From Pseudoalteromonas lipolytica (GTDB taxonomy: Bacteria; Pseudomonadota; Gammaproteobacteria; Enterobacterales; Alteromonadaceae): 64,000 bases of DNA. Shown one piece after another: positions 1 to 8,797 of this stretch. The translations under genes and the position numbers were made by a program. The notes under the pieces are model-generated. The model worked only from the letters and a program-made list of their open reading frames with translations, did no database searches and was not told the DNA's origin. The first letter of the stretch is position 1, and each line of letters starts with the position of its first letter. The stretch is taken from the NCBI RefSeq assembly GCF_001306915.1, contig NZ_LJTC01000009.1:84620-148619 (forward strand). The letters are read 5' to 3'.

Positions 1-324
1 GCACCAGTTGATGACAAAAAAGCTGCTGTTGCTGCTGCAATCGCTCGTGCTAAAGCGAAAAAAGCAGCGCAAGCTGCTGAGAATCAAACTGAAGCTGAAG
101 AAGATAGTGCACCAGTTGATGACAAAAAAGCTGCTGTTGCTGCTGCAATCGCTCGTGCTAAAGCGAAAAAAGCAGCGCAAGCTGCTGAGAATCAAACTGA
201 AGCTGAAGAAGATAGCGCGCCAGTTGATGACAAAAAAGCTGCTGTTGCTGCCGCTATCGCTCGCGCCAAAGCGAAAAAGGCCGCTAAAGAGCAAGCGCAG
301 AGTGACGATTCAGCAGAGCAAATA
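1..324 (+). repeat. 108-bp in-frame tandem repeat in rsxC
   Basis: Units start at 1, 109 and 217, each with GC(A/G)CCAGTTGATGAC. Units 1 and 2 are identical except for the last base. Unit 3 keeps the first half and then diverges. Two shorter, more divergent units follow, centred near 390-450 and 545-600. Being 36 codons long, gain or loss of a unit keeps the reading frame. Confidence 0.9.
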
Positions 325-627
325 AATGATTCAAGTGACGAGGCTGATGCCAAGTCGCAGTCTGATGCTCCTGAATCTAGCGAAGATAAGAAAAAAGCCG
401 CTGTTGCAGCTGCCATAGCTCGAGCCAAAGCGAAAAAGGCCGCTAAAGAGCAAGCGCAGAGTGACGAATCATCAGAACAACTTGATGATTCTAGCGATAC
501 GGATGATTCAAAACCACAGGTTGATGAACCTGAGTCTAGCGAAGATAAGAAAAAAGCAGCGGTCGCTCGTGCTATTGCAAGAGCTAAAGCGAAAAAGTTA
601 CAACAAGAAGGAAACGATAAGTCATGA
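1..627 (+). CDS. rsxC: RsxC C-terminal repeat region (partial, 5' end outside window)
   Basis: This is the 3' end of the gene for the Rsx/Rnf electron-transport subunit C; the iron-sulfur and NADH/FMN-binding core lies upstream of the window. What is visible is the Ala/Lys-rich tail. It holds five copies of a core close to [18 protein letters not shown], separated by acidic linkers rich in Asp, Glu, Ser and Gln. The first two units are 108 bp each and differ by one base; the later units have diverged. The product ends in [11 protein letters not shown] at the TGA of 625-627, which overlaps the rsxD ATG by 4 bases (ATGA), so the two are translationally coupled. The tail is variable between species and predicted to be helical. 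The identity rests on rsxD, rsxG, rsxE and nth following in the standard order. Confidence 0.93.
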   Translation, partial: APVDDKKAAVAAAIARAKAKKAAQAAENQTEAEEDSAPVDDKKAAVAAAIARAKAKKAAQAAENQTEAEEDSAPVDDKKAAVAAAIARAKAKKAAKEQAQSDDSAEQINDSSDEADAKSQSDAPESSEDKKKAAVAAAIARAKAKKAAKEQAQSDESSEQLDDSSDTDDSKPQVDEPESSEDKKKAAVARAIARAKAKKLQQEGNDKS

Positions 628-1679
628 AACTAACCATGGCGAGTTCGCCGCATAATCATAGCCATAAATCATTAAGCCGATTAATGATGACAGTGATTGC
701 TGCGTGTATTCCAGGCTTAATCGCGCAGGTTTTCTTCTTTGGTAGCGCTGTGTTAATTCAGCTAGTGCTCGCGCTAATTACTGTTAGCGCCTGTGAAGCC
801 GCTGTTTTACTGCTTCGTAAGCGCAAAGTTTGGCCAACACTTAGTGATGGCAGTGCATGGTTAACGGGCGTATTACTGGCGTTGAGTATTCCGCCTTTAG
901 CGCCTTGGTGGATCATTGTAATCGGCTGTATCTTCGCAATTGTTATTGTAAAACAGCTTTATGGCGGCCTTGGCTTTAATTTATTTAACCCTGCTATGGC
1001 AGCTTATGTATTACTACTTGTATCGTTTCCGGTGCAAATGACCAGCTGGTTACCTGTGAGTGATTTACTTGCATCTCCGATCAGCTTCTCGCAACAGCTG
1101 TCTGTTATTTTCAATGGTTTTACCAGCGCTGGATTTAGTGTCGATCAGTTACGTGTAGCGATTGATGGCACAACCATGGCAACACCGCTTGATACCGTTA
1201 AAACAGATGTCGCCCATCACCTAACGGTAGCTGAGAGCATGAGTAAGCCTCTTTTTAATGACTGGTTTGGTCTTGGCTGGGGCTGGGTTAACCTCGGCTT
1301 TTTAGTGGGTGGTCTTTATTTATTAAAAGCTAAAATCATTAATTGGCATATCCCTGTTAGCTTTTTAGCCTCATTAGCCGTGTGCAGTGGTATTGGTTAT
1401 ATTGCAGCTCCTGGCACAGAGCCGGGCGTGGTATTTCATTTATTCAGTGGTGCAACCATGTTAGGGGCATTCTTTATTGCTACCGATCCAGTTTCTGCAT
1501 CAACAACGAATAGAGGCCGTTTGATTTACGGTGCGTTAATTGGTCTACTTGTTTACTTAATTCGTACTTTCGGTGGTTATCCTGATGCTGTGGCATTTAG
1601 TGTATTGCTGTTAAATATGGCGGTACCTTTAATTGATTACTACACGCAACCACGTACTTACGGCCATGGGGTGAAATAA
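624..1679 (+). CDS. rsxD: RsxD, electron transport complex subunit D
   Basis: Integral membrane subunit of the Rsx (Rnf-type) complex, which keeps SoxR reduced in E. coli and couples NADH/ferredoxin redox chemistry to ion movement in Rnf complexes. The 351-residue protein has several hydrophobic segments (roughly residues 20-60, 75-110, 120-140 and several after 210). The motif [10 protein letters not shown] at residues 181-190 carries the Thr to which FMN is covalently attached; here it is Thr187, the same number as in E. coli. The ATG overlaps the rsxC stop and the TAA overlaps the rsxG ATG by one base, giving a tightly coupled operon. Confidence 0.96.
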   Translation: MKLTMASSPHNHSHKSLSRLMMTVIAACIPGLIAQVFFFGSAVLIQLVLALITVSACEAAVLLLRKRKVWPTLSDGSAWLTGVLLALSIPPLAPWWIIVIGCIFAIVIVKQLYGGLGFNLFNPAMAAYVLLLVSFPVQMTSWLPVSDLLASPISFSQQLSVIFNGFTSAGFSVDQLRVAIDGTTMATPLDTVKTDVAHHLTVAESMSKPLFNDWFGLGWGWVNLGFLVGGLYLLKAKIINWHIPVSFLASLAVCSGIGYIAAPGTEPGVVFHLFSGATMLGAFFIATDPVSASTTNRGRLIYGALIGLLVYLIRTFGGYPDAVAFSVLLLNMAVPLIDYYTQPRTYGHGVK

Positions 1680-2314
1680 TGATCCTTTCCTCAATGACTA
1701 AAAACGGCGCTATTCTTACAGCATTTGCGCTTATTACCACAGGCACTGTAGCCCTGACTCATAGCCTGACCGCTGAGCGTATTGAAGAGCAAGAAAAGCA
1801 ACAACTTGCAGAGCAGCTGCAGCAAGTGCTTGATGCCCATCATTATGACAATCAACTATACAAAGATTGTGTTGTGATCACCGATGAGCGCTTAGGTCCA
1901 CGCCCAGAGCAAGTTATTTATCGTGCTTACAAAGACAATAAGCCTTATGCTTTAGTGATGCGCCATGTAACACCAAGTGGTTATAGTGGCGATATCAACT
2001 TATTAACGGCGGTTTTTGCCAATGGTGAAATAGCGGGTGTTCGTGTAACTAAGCACGAAGAAACACCGGGTCTTGGCGATAAAGTTGAGGTCAAAAAATC
2101 AGACTGGATCACCCTTTTCAAAGGGCAAAATGTACTGGGTGAAGATGATAGCCGCTGGGCTGTTAAAAAAGATGGTGGCCAATTTGATCAGTTTACTGGC
2201 GCAACCATTACACCGCGTGCCGTTGTCGGCTCAGTTAAACAAGCTGTGCTGTTTGCCCAAGCTGAATTTGATAATCTGTTTGCTGCGCCAAACACCTGTC
2301 AAGGAGCCAAGTAA
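1679..2314 (+). CDS. rsxG: RsxG, electron transport complex subunit G
   Basis: A 211-residue subunit with one N-terminal membrane anchor (about residues 8-28) and a periplasmic FMN-binding domain. The motif [12 protein letters not shown] near residues 173-184 holds the Thr used for covalent FMN attachment, and the [10 protein letters not shown] segment is typical of the family. Start and stop codons overlap those of rsxD and rsxE by one base each (TAATG), as expected for an operon whose products assemble into one membrane complex. Confidence 0.96.
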   Translation: MILSSMTKNGAILTAFALITTGTVALTHSLTAERIEEQEKQQLAEQLQQVLDAHHYDNQLYKDCVVITDERLGPRPEQVIYRAYKDNKPYALVMRHVTPSGYSGDINLLTAVFANGEIAGVRVTKHEETPGLGDKVEVKKSDWITLFKGQNVLGEDDSRWAVKKDGGQFDQFTGATITPRAVVGSVKQAVLFAQAEFDNLFAAPNTCQGAK

Positions 2315-3012
2315 TGAGCCAAGTTAAAACCTTATTTAAAGATGGTATGTGGGCTAATAACCCTGCCCTTGTACAGTTATTAGGCTTATGCCCGCTACTT
2401 GCTGTTACTTCTACGATCACCAATGCATTAGGCCTTGGTTTAGCAACTTTATTGGTACTGGTTGGTTCTAACGTCACTGTTTCAATTGTGCGTAACTGGG
2501 TGCCTAAAGATATTCGTATTCCTGTTTTTGTGATGATCATCGCAGGCTTTGTAACCATCGTGCAGCTAATGATGAATGCCTATACATTTGGCCTTTATCA
2601 ATCATTGGGGATTTTTATTCCGCTTATTGTTACCAACTGTGCCATTATCGGTCGCGCAGAAGCATTCGCTTCTAAAAATACAGTGCCACTTTCAGCCTTT
2701 GACGGACTGATGATGGGACTTGGCTTTATGTTAGTTTTAGTGGTGCTAGGGGCAATGCGAGAGCTTATTGGTCAAGGTACGCTATTTGATGGCGCCGATT
2801 TATTATTAGGGCCATGGGCTGCTGCACTTCGAATTGAAGTATTCAGTTTTGATAACCAATTTTTATTAGCAATTTTACCACCGGGTGCCTTTTTAGGGCT
2901 TGGTTTATTGATTGCTGCAAAAAATGTCATTGATACACAAATAAAATCTAAGCAAGTTGTTACTCCAGAAGCAGAAAAAGGCCCTAGAGCCCGAGTAACA
3001 AGTTTAACTTAA
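2314..3012 (+). CDS. rsxE: RsxE, electron transport complex subunit E
   Basis: A 232-residue polytopic inner-membrane protein of the RnfE/RsxE family. The N-terminal segment [24 protein letters not shown] and the [16 protein letters not shown] segment are typical of the family; the conserved Cys of each half lies in transmembrane segments and in other Rnf complexes contributes to a membrane-embedded iron-sulfur site. The last residues are polar and cytoplasmic. This is the last rsx gene; nth follows after 38 bases, an order shared with E. coli. Confidence 0.96.
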   Translation: MSQVKTLFKDGMWANNPALVQLLGLCPLLAVTSTITNALGLGLATLLVLVGSNVTVSIVRNWVPKDIRIPVFVMIIAGFVTIVQLMMNAYTFGLYQSLGIFIPLIVTNCAIIGRAEAFASKNTVPLSAFDGLMMGLGFMLVLVVLGAMRELIGQGTLFDGADLLLGPWAAALRIEVFSFDNQFLLAILPPGAFLGLGLLIAAKNVIDTQIKSKQVVTPEAEKGPRARVTSLT

Positions 3013-3050
3013 AGGAGAGCACGCACCGTCACTGCGTGCTTTACGCCACC
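3011..3050 (+). promoter_or_regulatory. Hairpin between a strong Shine-Dalgarno and the nth start
   Basis: The sequence AAAGGAGAG (3011-3018) is followed by the perfect inverted repeat GCACGCA / TGCGTGC (3019-3025 and 3033-3039, 7-base loop), then 11 bases, then the nth ATG at 3051. In linear distance the Shine-Dalgarno is too far from the ATG; folding the hairpin would bring it to about 12 bases. The same hairpin could be a weak attenuator. The structure is seen directly; the function is inferred. Confidence 0.5.
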
Positions 3051-3683
3051 ATGAATAAAGAAAAACGCTATGAGATCTTATCTCGTCTACGTGAGCAAAA
3101 CCCGCACCCAGAAACAGAGCTTGAATATTCAAGCCCGTTTGAGTTATTAGTTGCGGTTACCTTATCAGCACAAGCTACAGATGTGGGTGTTAATAAAGCA
3201 ACCCGTAAGCTATTCCCTGTTGCTAACACGCCTCAAGCGATTCTTGATTTAGGCCTTGAAGGCCTTCGTGATTACATCAAGACCATTGGTTTGTTTAATT
3301 CGAAAGCCAATAATGTCTATAAAATGTGTGAGATTCTGGTCAATAAGCATAACTCAGAAGTACCAGAGAATCGTGAAGCGCTCGAAGCATTACCGGGGGT
3401 TGGCAGAAAGACCGCGAATGTTGTTTTAAACTGTGCCTTTGGCTGGCCGACTATCGCTGTAGACACCCATATCTTTCGCGTTTCTAACCGCACTAAGTTT
3501 GCCATGGGTAAAGATGTGGTTGCTGTAGAACAAAAACTAGAAAAAGTGGTACCTAAAGAATTTAAGGTCGATGTACACCACTGGTTAATCCTGCATGGCC
3601 GTTATGTGTGCACAGCTCGTAAACCTAAATGCGGCAGCTGTATTATCGAAGATTTGTGTGAATTTAAAGAGAAGACAGAGTAA
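3051..3683 (+). CDS. nth: Endonuclease III
   Basis: DNA glycosylase / AP lyase of base-excision repair that removes oxidised pyrimidines. The 210-residue product shows the helix-hairpin-helix LPGVGRKTANV with catalytic Lys120, the catalytic Asp138 in VDTHIFRV, and the C-terminal [4Fe-4S] motif C-x6-C-x2-C-x5-C. An upstream GTG at 3036 would add five residues, but the ATG at 3051 gives the standard MNKEKR N-terminus. It follows rsxE as the usual last gene of the rsx operon. A degenerate copy of its 3' end lies about 620 bases downstream (see 4298-4345). Confidence 0.97.
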   Translation: MNKEKRYEILSRLREQNPHPETELEYSSPFELLVAVTLSAQATDVGVNKATRKLFPVANTPQAILDLGLEGLRDYIKTIGLFNSKANNVYKMCEILVNKHNSEVPENREALEALPGVGRKTANVVLNCAFGWPTIAVDTHIFRVSNRTKFAMGKDVVAVEQKLEKVVPKEFKVDVHHWLILHGRYVCTARKPKCGSCIIEDLCEFKEKTE

Positions 3684-3706
3684 TTAAGTATTATTGCTGA
3701 CCTGCA

Positions 3707-4003
3707 TTAGCTTGTTAGATGTAGTTGAACCTTCATTTGTTGATGCAGAATTCTCACAATGAAAATATCGTTGGCTCTTTTTTTAAAAAAGATGTAGTGC
3801 TTTCTAAATATATACCGAGAATATCCTGGCTTGATATCGCTAACATCTTGAGCAAGGCTCGGCTCAGTAGACAAATCCATTAGCGTTTCATGAATTCCAA
3901 TTAAATAGTTTTCTGCTTGAGAAACACCGAATTCAATTTCGGTGTACTGAAAAATACGCTCCAAGTCATACTGAGCTTTATTAGAGAGAATATATTTAGC
4001 CAT
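3707..4003 (-). CDS. ParE/RelE-superfamily toxin
   Basis: A 98-residue toxin of a type II toxin-antitoxin pair. It starts MAKYILSNKAQYDLERIFQYT and has the ParE-like pattern of N-terminal helices (AxxDLExIxxY), then SDIKPGYSRYIFRKHYIFFKK and a C-terminal beta-strand FIVRILHQQM. ParE members poison DNA gyrase whereas RelE members cleave mRNA; the N-terminal pattern and the ParD-type partner favour ParE. It lies 5 bases downstream of the antitoxin gene in the same operon and converges on nth. Confidence 0.85.
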   Translation of the reverse strand: MAKYILSNKAQYDLERIFQYTEIEFGVSQAENYLIGIHETLMDLSTEPSLAQDVSDIKPGYSRYIFRKHYIFFKKRANDIFIVRILHQQMKVQLHLTS

Positions 4004-4008
4004 TCGCT

Positions 4009-4233
4009 TTAAGTTTTGTTTTTGGATTTGGATATAATATCTAAAACCGTTAACTCACTCTCACCACTTAGCTCACCCTCTACTAATGCCATTCTAATAG
4101 CATCTTTTTCACTCTGATTATGGCGGATCAAATCGCGGATATAATCACTTGCATTTGAGAATCGACCTGACTCAACTTGGGCATCAATCCATGAGCGCAT
4201 TTCATCTGGAATAGAGATATTTAAAGTTGCCAT
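4009..4233 (-). CDS. ParD-type ribbon-helix-helix antitoxin
   Basis: A 74-residue antitoxin. The N-terminus MATLNISIPDEMRSWIDAQVESGRFSNASDYIRDLIR is a textbook ribbon-helix-helix DNA-binding domain of the ParD/CopG class (residues 1-45). The charged C-terminal tail (ELSGESELTVLDIISKSKNK) would wrap the toxin. It is transcribed first, as usual, and should autorepress; the spaced repeats GGCAGATATTGGCAAACATTGGCAA upstream (4267-4291) are a candidate operator. The promoter itself was not resolved. Confidence 0.87.
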   Translation of the reverse strand: MATLNISIPDEMRSWIDAQVESGRFSNASDYIRDLIRHNQSEKDAIRMALVEGELSGESELTVLDIISKSKNKT

Positions 4234-4297
4234 AGTTAATTCCTATATATTTACAGTCTTTGATTATGGCAGATATTGGCAAACATTGGCAACAAAT

Positions 4298-4345
4298 ATG
4301 GTCGATATGCACCAATGGTTAATCCTTGATAGGCACTATATGTGT
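4298..4345 (+). pseudogene. Degenerate fragment of nth 3' coding sequence
   Basis: Read on the plus strand this stretch encodes VDMHQWLILDRHYMC, which aligns without gaps to VDVHHWLILHGRYVC near the end of the intact Nth. Identity is roughly 73 percent at the DNA level over about 48 bases. No start, no upstream nth sequence and no iron-sulfur cysteines follow. The toxin-antitoxin pair lies exactly between the intact nth and this scrap, suggesting that the cassette arrived with, or displaced, an nth 3' end. Confidence 0.6.
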
Positions 4346-4379
4346 AACGTTCTTAACCTTTTCTATCACACCCTTTGCG

Positions 4380-4410
4380 CATTGTGCCAAACACAGGGTT
4401 TGGCACAATG
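4380..4410. terminator. Perfect 12-bp inverted repeat downstream of the S10 peptidase gene
   Basis: CATTGTGCCAAA (4380-4391) and TTTGGCACAATG (4399-4410) form a perfect stem with a 7-base loop, 10 bases beyond the stop of the leftward peptidase reading frame. There is no clear T-run on either strand, so it may be an mRNA-stabilising 3' hairpin or a weak terminator. Confidence 0.5.
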
Positions 4411-4420
4411 TTCCTAGTCA

Positions 4421-5975
4421 TTATCGTGGGTTTTGGCTCACCTGCTTTTTAATAAATTCTCGCGTATCTCTTAATAGCGCCACTCTTGCTGGTTCGTGAA
4501 CATACATCATGTGACCGCCGTGATAATAGTGATAGTCAATTTTATCAGCGTATATACCGTGCCTATTTAAGGTGTATTCAGCATCAAAAAATGGCGTGAC
4601 AATATCGTAATAACCAGAGGCGACCATCACTTTCATTTGTGGATTGCTGCGAAGCACATAAGATAAATCTGGCGCTGTATTGACGTATCTTGGCTCCCAG
4701 CCTTGTCCATCAGGAGCTGTGCGCCAGCGCCAGTTATCTGATAACTCAGGGTCGCCAGGGTTTAGGTATTTTCTTTTCCACTGTACGTTTAAATCTGTGC
4801 GCATGTATTTCATCAGTGCCGCTTTATATGCTGGCCCTATCACTATATGCTGGCCCTATCACTTTTGACGCATCTTGCTTAGGAGCCGCAGTTAAATCGT
4901 CTCGTTCATCAAGCTTATAACGTCCATCAAGAAAGCCTACTGCGACGCCCTCATCACGCAATAACTCTTTAGCGAATCTAAAGGCATTAATGCGTAAATC
5001 AACCTGCTCAATATATTGTTTGCTAAGGCCAGTATAACGGTGAAGGCCGTCAACAATTTGCTTTCGGTCAGCTTTACTAAGGGCATTCCCCTTAAATAAG
5101 GCTGGTAGTAATTTATCAACTGCAAATTGTCGGCTTGCATCAATAAACGCTTCAAAATCTCCAGATGTGTCTACTTTTTTATGATACCAAGCGGTTGCAG
5201 CAAGTGTGGGTATGTAAGTGATATAAGAAATGATGTTGTCATCAACATAAGGGCTTGAACCTTGATAGTCTAAAGCTTGTGACACAAAAATAATGCCATT
5301 TACATTAATCAGGTGTTTATCCATCAGTACTTTAGAAACCGCTGCTGCTCGAGTTGTCCCATAGCTCTCTCCCAATAAAAATACGGGTGCATTCCAGCGA
5401 TTTTCTTTTGTTAGCCACTGGGCAATAAAATCAGCAATAGCAGATGCATCCTGATTCAAGCCCCAAAAGGCTTTGCTGTCAGTGTCACCTAAGGCGCGCG
5501 AGTAACCTGTACCAACAGGGTCCACAAACACCATATCAGTCACATCAAGTATCGTCTCAGGCGCATCTTTTAATTCGTAAGGAGCCAATCTAGGAGCCGT
5601 TGCATCGCTTGGTACCACGACTCGTTTCGGACCATAAGCGCCCATATGTAACCAATTAGACGATGAGCCCGGGCCACCATTCCAGATAAATGTGACGGGT
5701 CTGTTCTTGTTGTCATCTGCGGCTAGGTAATCAAACGAAAAGATAGCAGCTGTAGGCTCTTCGTTTTTGCTTAATATATAAGTTTCACCAGCTACAGCTT
5801 CGTATTTCAGCTTTGTACCATTAAAGGTGCCTTTATGCTGGGTCACAAATTTAGTGGCTTCGGGTATCGACTTTTTATTGTTTGAATCTGAGACTTCATC
5901 TGCATTAACTGCGCTCGTACAAAACGCAAACAATGTAGAGATGACTACAGTTTTGAAATTGGCAACATACGCCAT
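4421..5975 (-). pseudogene. S10-family serine carboxypeptidase-like gene, frameshifted by a 19-bp duplication
   Basis: The upstream reading frame (383 residues, 5975 to 4824) has a signal peptide ending near Ala25, the WNGGPGSSS oxyanion region (residues 98-106) and the nucleophile Ser204 in GESYG. The downstream frame (4843 to 4421) carries the Asp of ASGYYDIVTP and the His of HGGHMMYVHE, which complete the triad. Both frames contain IGPAY because a 19-bp unit is duplicated at 4825-4862. Removing one copy restores a single 511-residue frame, normal for this periplasmic family. As it stands, the first protein lacks Asp and His. A GTG restart inside the duplication could make the C-terminal part, but activity is unlikely. 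It could be a recent mutation, a reversible slip or an assembly error. Confidence 0.85.
4825..4862. repeat. 19-bp perfect tandem duplication
   Basis: TATATGCTGGCCCTATCAC occurs at 4825-4843 and again at 4844-4862 with no change. 19 is not a multiple of three, so it shifts the reading frame of the S10 peptidase gene. Confidence 0.97.
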
Positions 5976-6228
5976 GTTTTATTCTCCCTAGCATGTTTAT
6001 CTTTATTTTTATCTGTATCTGGCTTGAGTGCTTTTATCGCAGAGTGCTCAATTAACCTTTTACTTAAGCATTACTTTTACAGTAAGAACATGTAATTTCA
6101 ACTATCTGCGATTAACACGAAAAAAGTATAATCAGTATCGGAACAAAAAATATCAGCGTAATCATTTCACAAGCTTCCATCCTTTCGTTATGCTGTTGAG
6201 TAATGTGAAATTTTTTATATGAGTTGCT

Positions 6229-8136
6229 ATGTTACCTTTACTTCGTATCTTGTTAATTGAACAAGATCCTGCCACCTTAAAAGAGCTTTCAACGAACCTA
6301 GAAAAAACAATCCCTAATTTTGAACGAAGTGATGTTGATATCGACATTATCGAGTGCATAGAGCTCAAGCAGGCGTTGAAATATGTAGAGGAAGATGGCG
6401 ATATTCAAGCTGTAGTACTTAGTTGGGATGTACTGAACAATGGCGAGCGCACCTATAGCCGTTTTATCGAGCAATTAAAAGGCATACGCCTAGAACTGCC
6501 TGTTTATGTTATTGGTGACGATACGAAAGGCTTAGAGATAGTTAACGAGTCAGAAGAAATTGAATCTTTCTTTTTTAAAGATGAGGTCATTTCAGACCCC
6601 GAAGCAATCTTGGGCTATATGATCAATGACTTTGATGATCGTTCAGAAACGCCATTTTGGACCGCCTACCGTCGTTATGTAGGTGAATCGAACGATTCAT
6701 GGCACACACCTGGTCACAGTGGCGGTGCTAGCTTTAGAAATTCTCCGTATATTAAAGACTTTTATCAGTTTTATGGCCGTAACGTATTTGTTGGCGACCT
6801 GTCGGTTTCTGTCGACTCGCTTGGTTCATTATCAGACAGCACCAACACCATAGGCCGCTCTCAAGAATCAGCGGCGGCGACATTTGAAGTAAAACATACC
6901 TACTTTGTTACCAATGGGTCATCCACTTCAAATAAGATTATTTTGCAAACTTTACTACGTAAAGGCGATAAGGTGATCATCGACCGAAACTGCCATAAAT
7001 CAGTACATTACGGCATTTTGCAATCGGCTAGTTTACCTATTTATTTATCGAGTATTTTAAATCCTAAATATGGTATCTTCGCGCCCCCTTCATTGGCTGA
7101 CATTAAGCAAGCGATTGAGCAAAATAGCGATGCTAAATTACTGGTTTTAACCGGCTGTACTTACGATGGTCTGCTTAGCGATTTAAAACAAGTGGTTGAA
7201 TTTGCACACCAGCACGGTATTAAAGTGTTTATCGACGAAGCGTGGTTTGCTTACTCGCTTTTCCATCCAAGTTTACGCCACTACTCAGCTATAAATGCTG
7301 GCGCAGACTATGTTACCCATTCGGCACATAAAGTGGTTTCAGCGTTCTCTCAGGCGTCTTATATTCATGTTAATGACCCTGATTTCGATGCCGATTTCTT
7401 CCGTGAGATCTACAGTATTTACGCCAGTACCTCACCAAAATATCAGCTCATTGCCTCGCTGGATGTATGCCAAAAGCAATTAGAAATGGAAGGTTATAAA
7501 TTACTAAATGCCCTGCTGAATCACGTTGCTGAGTTTAAGCAGCAAATGGCATCACTGAAACATATTAAAGTGCTCGACAAACAAGATTTCATGGATATAT
7601 TCCCACATTTTAGTGGCGATAACATGGGTCACGACCCGCTGAAGATCCTTATCGATATTAGTGAGTTACCGTATTCATTAAAGGATATTCATAAATTTCT
7701 ATTAGATGAAATTGGCCTTGAAATCGAAAAATATACACACAGCACCATTTTAGTTTTACTGACTCTTGGCGGCACACGCTCAAAGATCATTCGCCTTTAC
7801 AATGCGCTTAAGAAACTCGATAGCGGTAAAGTAAAACTTGCCACTTCAATGAGGCGCACACGCCTACCAGAGAACCTACCTGCTATAGACTTAGCCTGTA
7901 TTCCTAGTGATGCATTCTATGGCGAACGTGAATCTGTGCCAATTAGCAAAAGTAACAACCGAATTTGTGCCGGATTAGTGACACCTTATCCTCCTGGTAT
8001 CCCACTGTTAGTGCCGGGGCAACATATCACTAATGAGCATATCGAATATCTTAAGGAGTTGGCGGGACAAGGTCTGACAATTCAAGGGAGCTTTGATGGC
8101 GAAATTTATGTACTTAAAGGTAAAGTGAAAAGCTAA
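6229..8136 (+). CDS. Orn/Lys/Arg decarboxylase family PLP enzyme
   Basis: A fold-type I PLP decarboxylase of the bacterial ornithine/lysine/arginine family, 635 residues, shorter than the 710-755 of the E. coli enzymes. Residues 1-125 form the receiver-like wing domain (MLPLLRILLIEQDPATL). Residues 150-560 are the catalytic core, with HTPGHSGG, the FVTNGSSTSNK phosphate-binding region, the FIDEAWFAY motif (the cofactor-ring Asp) and the PLP Schiff-base Lys368 in THSAHKVVSAFSQ. The C-terminal domain is present but short. Substrate cannot be decided from sequence by eye. It is monocistronic, with a strong hairpin after the stop. Confidence 0.9.
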   Translation: MLPLLRILLIEQDPATLKELSTNLEKTIPNFERSDVDIDIIECIELKQALKYVEEDGDIQAVVLSWDVLNNGERTYSRFIEQLKGIRLELPVYVIGDDTKGLEIVNESEEIESFFFKDEVISDPEAILGYMINDFDDRSETPFWTAYRRYVGESNDSWHTPGHSGGASFRNSPYIKDFYQFYGRNVFVGDLSVSVDSLGSLSDSTNTIGRSQESAAATFEVKHTYFVTNGSSTSNKIILQTLLRKGDKVIIDRNCHKSVHYGILQSASLPIYLSSILNPKYGIFAPPSLADIKQAIEQNSDAKLLVLTGCTYDGLLSDLKQVVEFAHQHGIKVFIDEAWFAYSLFHPSLRHYSAINAGADYVTHSAHKVVSAFSQASYIHVNDPDFDADFFREIYSIYASTSPKYQLIASLDVCQKQLEMEGYKLLNALLNHVAEFKQQMASLKHIKVLDKQDFMDIFPHFSGDNMGHDPLKILIDISELPYSLKDIHKFLLDEIGLEIEKYTHSTILVLLTLGGTRSKIIRLYNALKKLDSGKVKLATSMRRTRLPENLPAIDLACIPSDAFYGERESVPISKSNNRICAGLVTPYPPGIPLLVPGQHITNEHIEYLKELAGQGLTIQGSFDGEIYVLKGKVKS

Positions 8137-8165
8137 GCTTTCGCTTATACCGCAAAAACCTCATT

Positions 8166-8199
8166 GTTATGCAGCAACCTCTATTCATTGCTGCATAAC
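8166..8199 (+). terminator. Terminator-like hairpin after the decarboxylase gene
   Basis: GTTATGCAGCAA (8166-8177) and TTGCTGCATAAC (8188-8199) form a perfect 12-bp stem with a 10-base loop, followed by ATTACCCTTTT. It lies 30 bases after the decarboxylase stop. Confidence 0.65.
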
Positions 8200-8362
8200 A
8201 TTACCCTTTTCATATCAAACACTTTACGCTTTGTCTCAATGCTACTGTGCATGCAATCGAAATAACTTATAATCCATTTTTAATAATTTTAATGCGCAGC
8301 GTTGTACCATGCTTCGTTATTGAAATTGTGCGAATTTAAAGACAAAAAAGAGGATGCTTAAA

Positions 8363-8761
8363 ATGCGCTTATTACACACAATGCTTCGCGTTGCTGATTT
8401 AGATAAATCAATTGAATTTTATACGCAGGTATTAGGTATGAAAGAGCTGCGCCGTGCAGACAACGAAGAGTACCGCTACACCCTTGCTTTTGTCGGTTAT
8501 GGTGACGAAAAAGATTCGACTGTGCTTGAGCTTACTTATAACTGGGATACAGACAGCTATGATTTAGGTAATGCATACGGTCATATTGCTATCGAGTTTG
8601 ATGATATTTATAAAGCCTGCGAAGACATTAAAGCTGCAGGCGGTAATGTGAGTCGTGAGCCAGGTCCTGTCAAAGGTGGCACAACTGAAATTGCATTTGT
8701 TAAAGACCCAGATGGTTATGCAATTGAGTTAATTCAGAAAAAAGATAACAACACTTTTTGA
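8363..8761 (+). CDS. gloA: Lactoylglutathione lyase (glyoxalase I)
   Basis: Metalloenzyme that isomerises the methylglyoxal-glutathione hemithioacetal to S-lactoylglutathione. The 132-residue product is collinear with E. coli GloA, and the metal ligands His5, Glu56, His74 and Glu122 are all at the same numbers. The ATG at 8363 is chosen over the ATG at 8354 because the Shine-Dalgarno AGAGG ends directly at 8353, and because the [11 protein letters not shown]-terminus matches the family. A TATAAT at 8268-8273 is a possible -10 element without a good -35. It converges on the sensor kinase gene with a 10-base gap. Confidence 0.97.
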   Translation: MRLLHTMLRVADLDKSIEFYTQVLGMKELRRADNEEYRYTLAFVGYGDEKDSTVLELTYNWDTDSYDLGNAYGHIAIEFDDIYKACEDIKAAGGNVSREPGPVKGGTTEIAFVKDPDGYAIELIQKKDNNTF

Positions 8762-8769
8762 TTCATACC

Positions 8770-8797
8770 GGCTATTTCAGCGATTGCTGAGATAGCC
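8770..8797. terminator. Hairpin at the gloA / sensor kinase convergence
   Basis: GGCTATTTCAGC and GCTGAGATAGCC pair with one G-T position around a 4-base loop. The stem overlaps the last codons of the leftward kinase gene, so it could serve gloA as terminator; there is no strong T-run. Confidence 0.4.
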
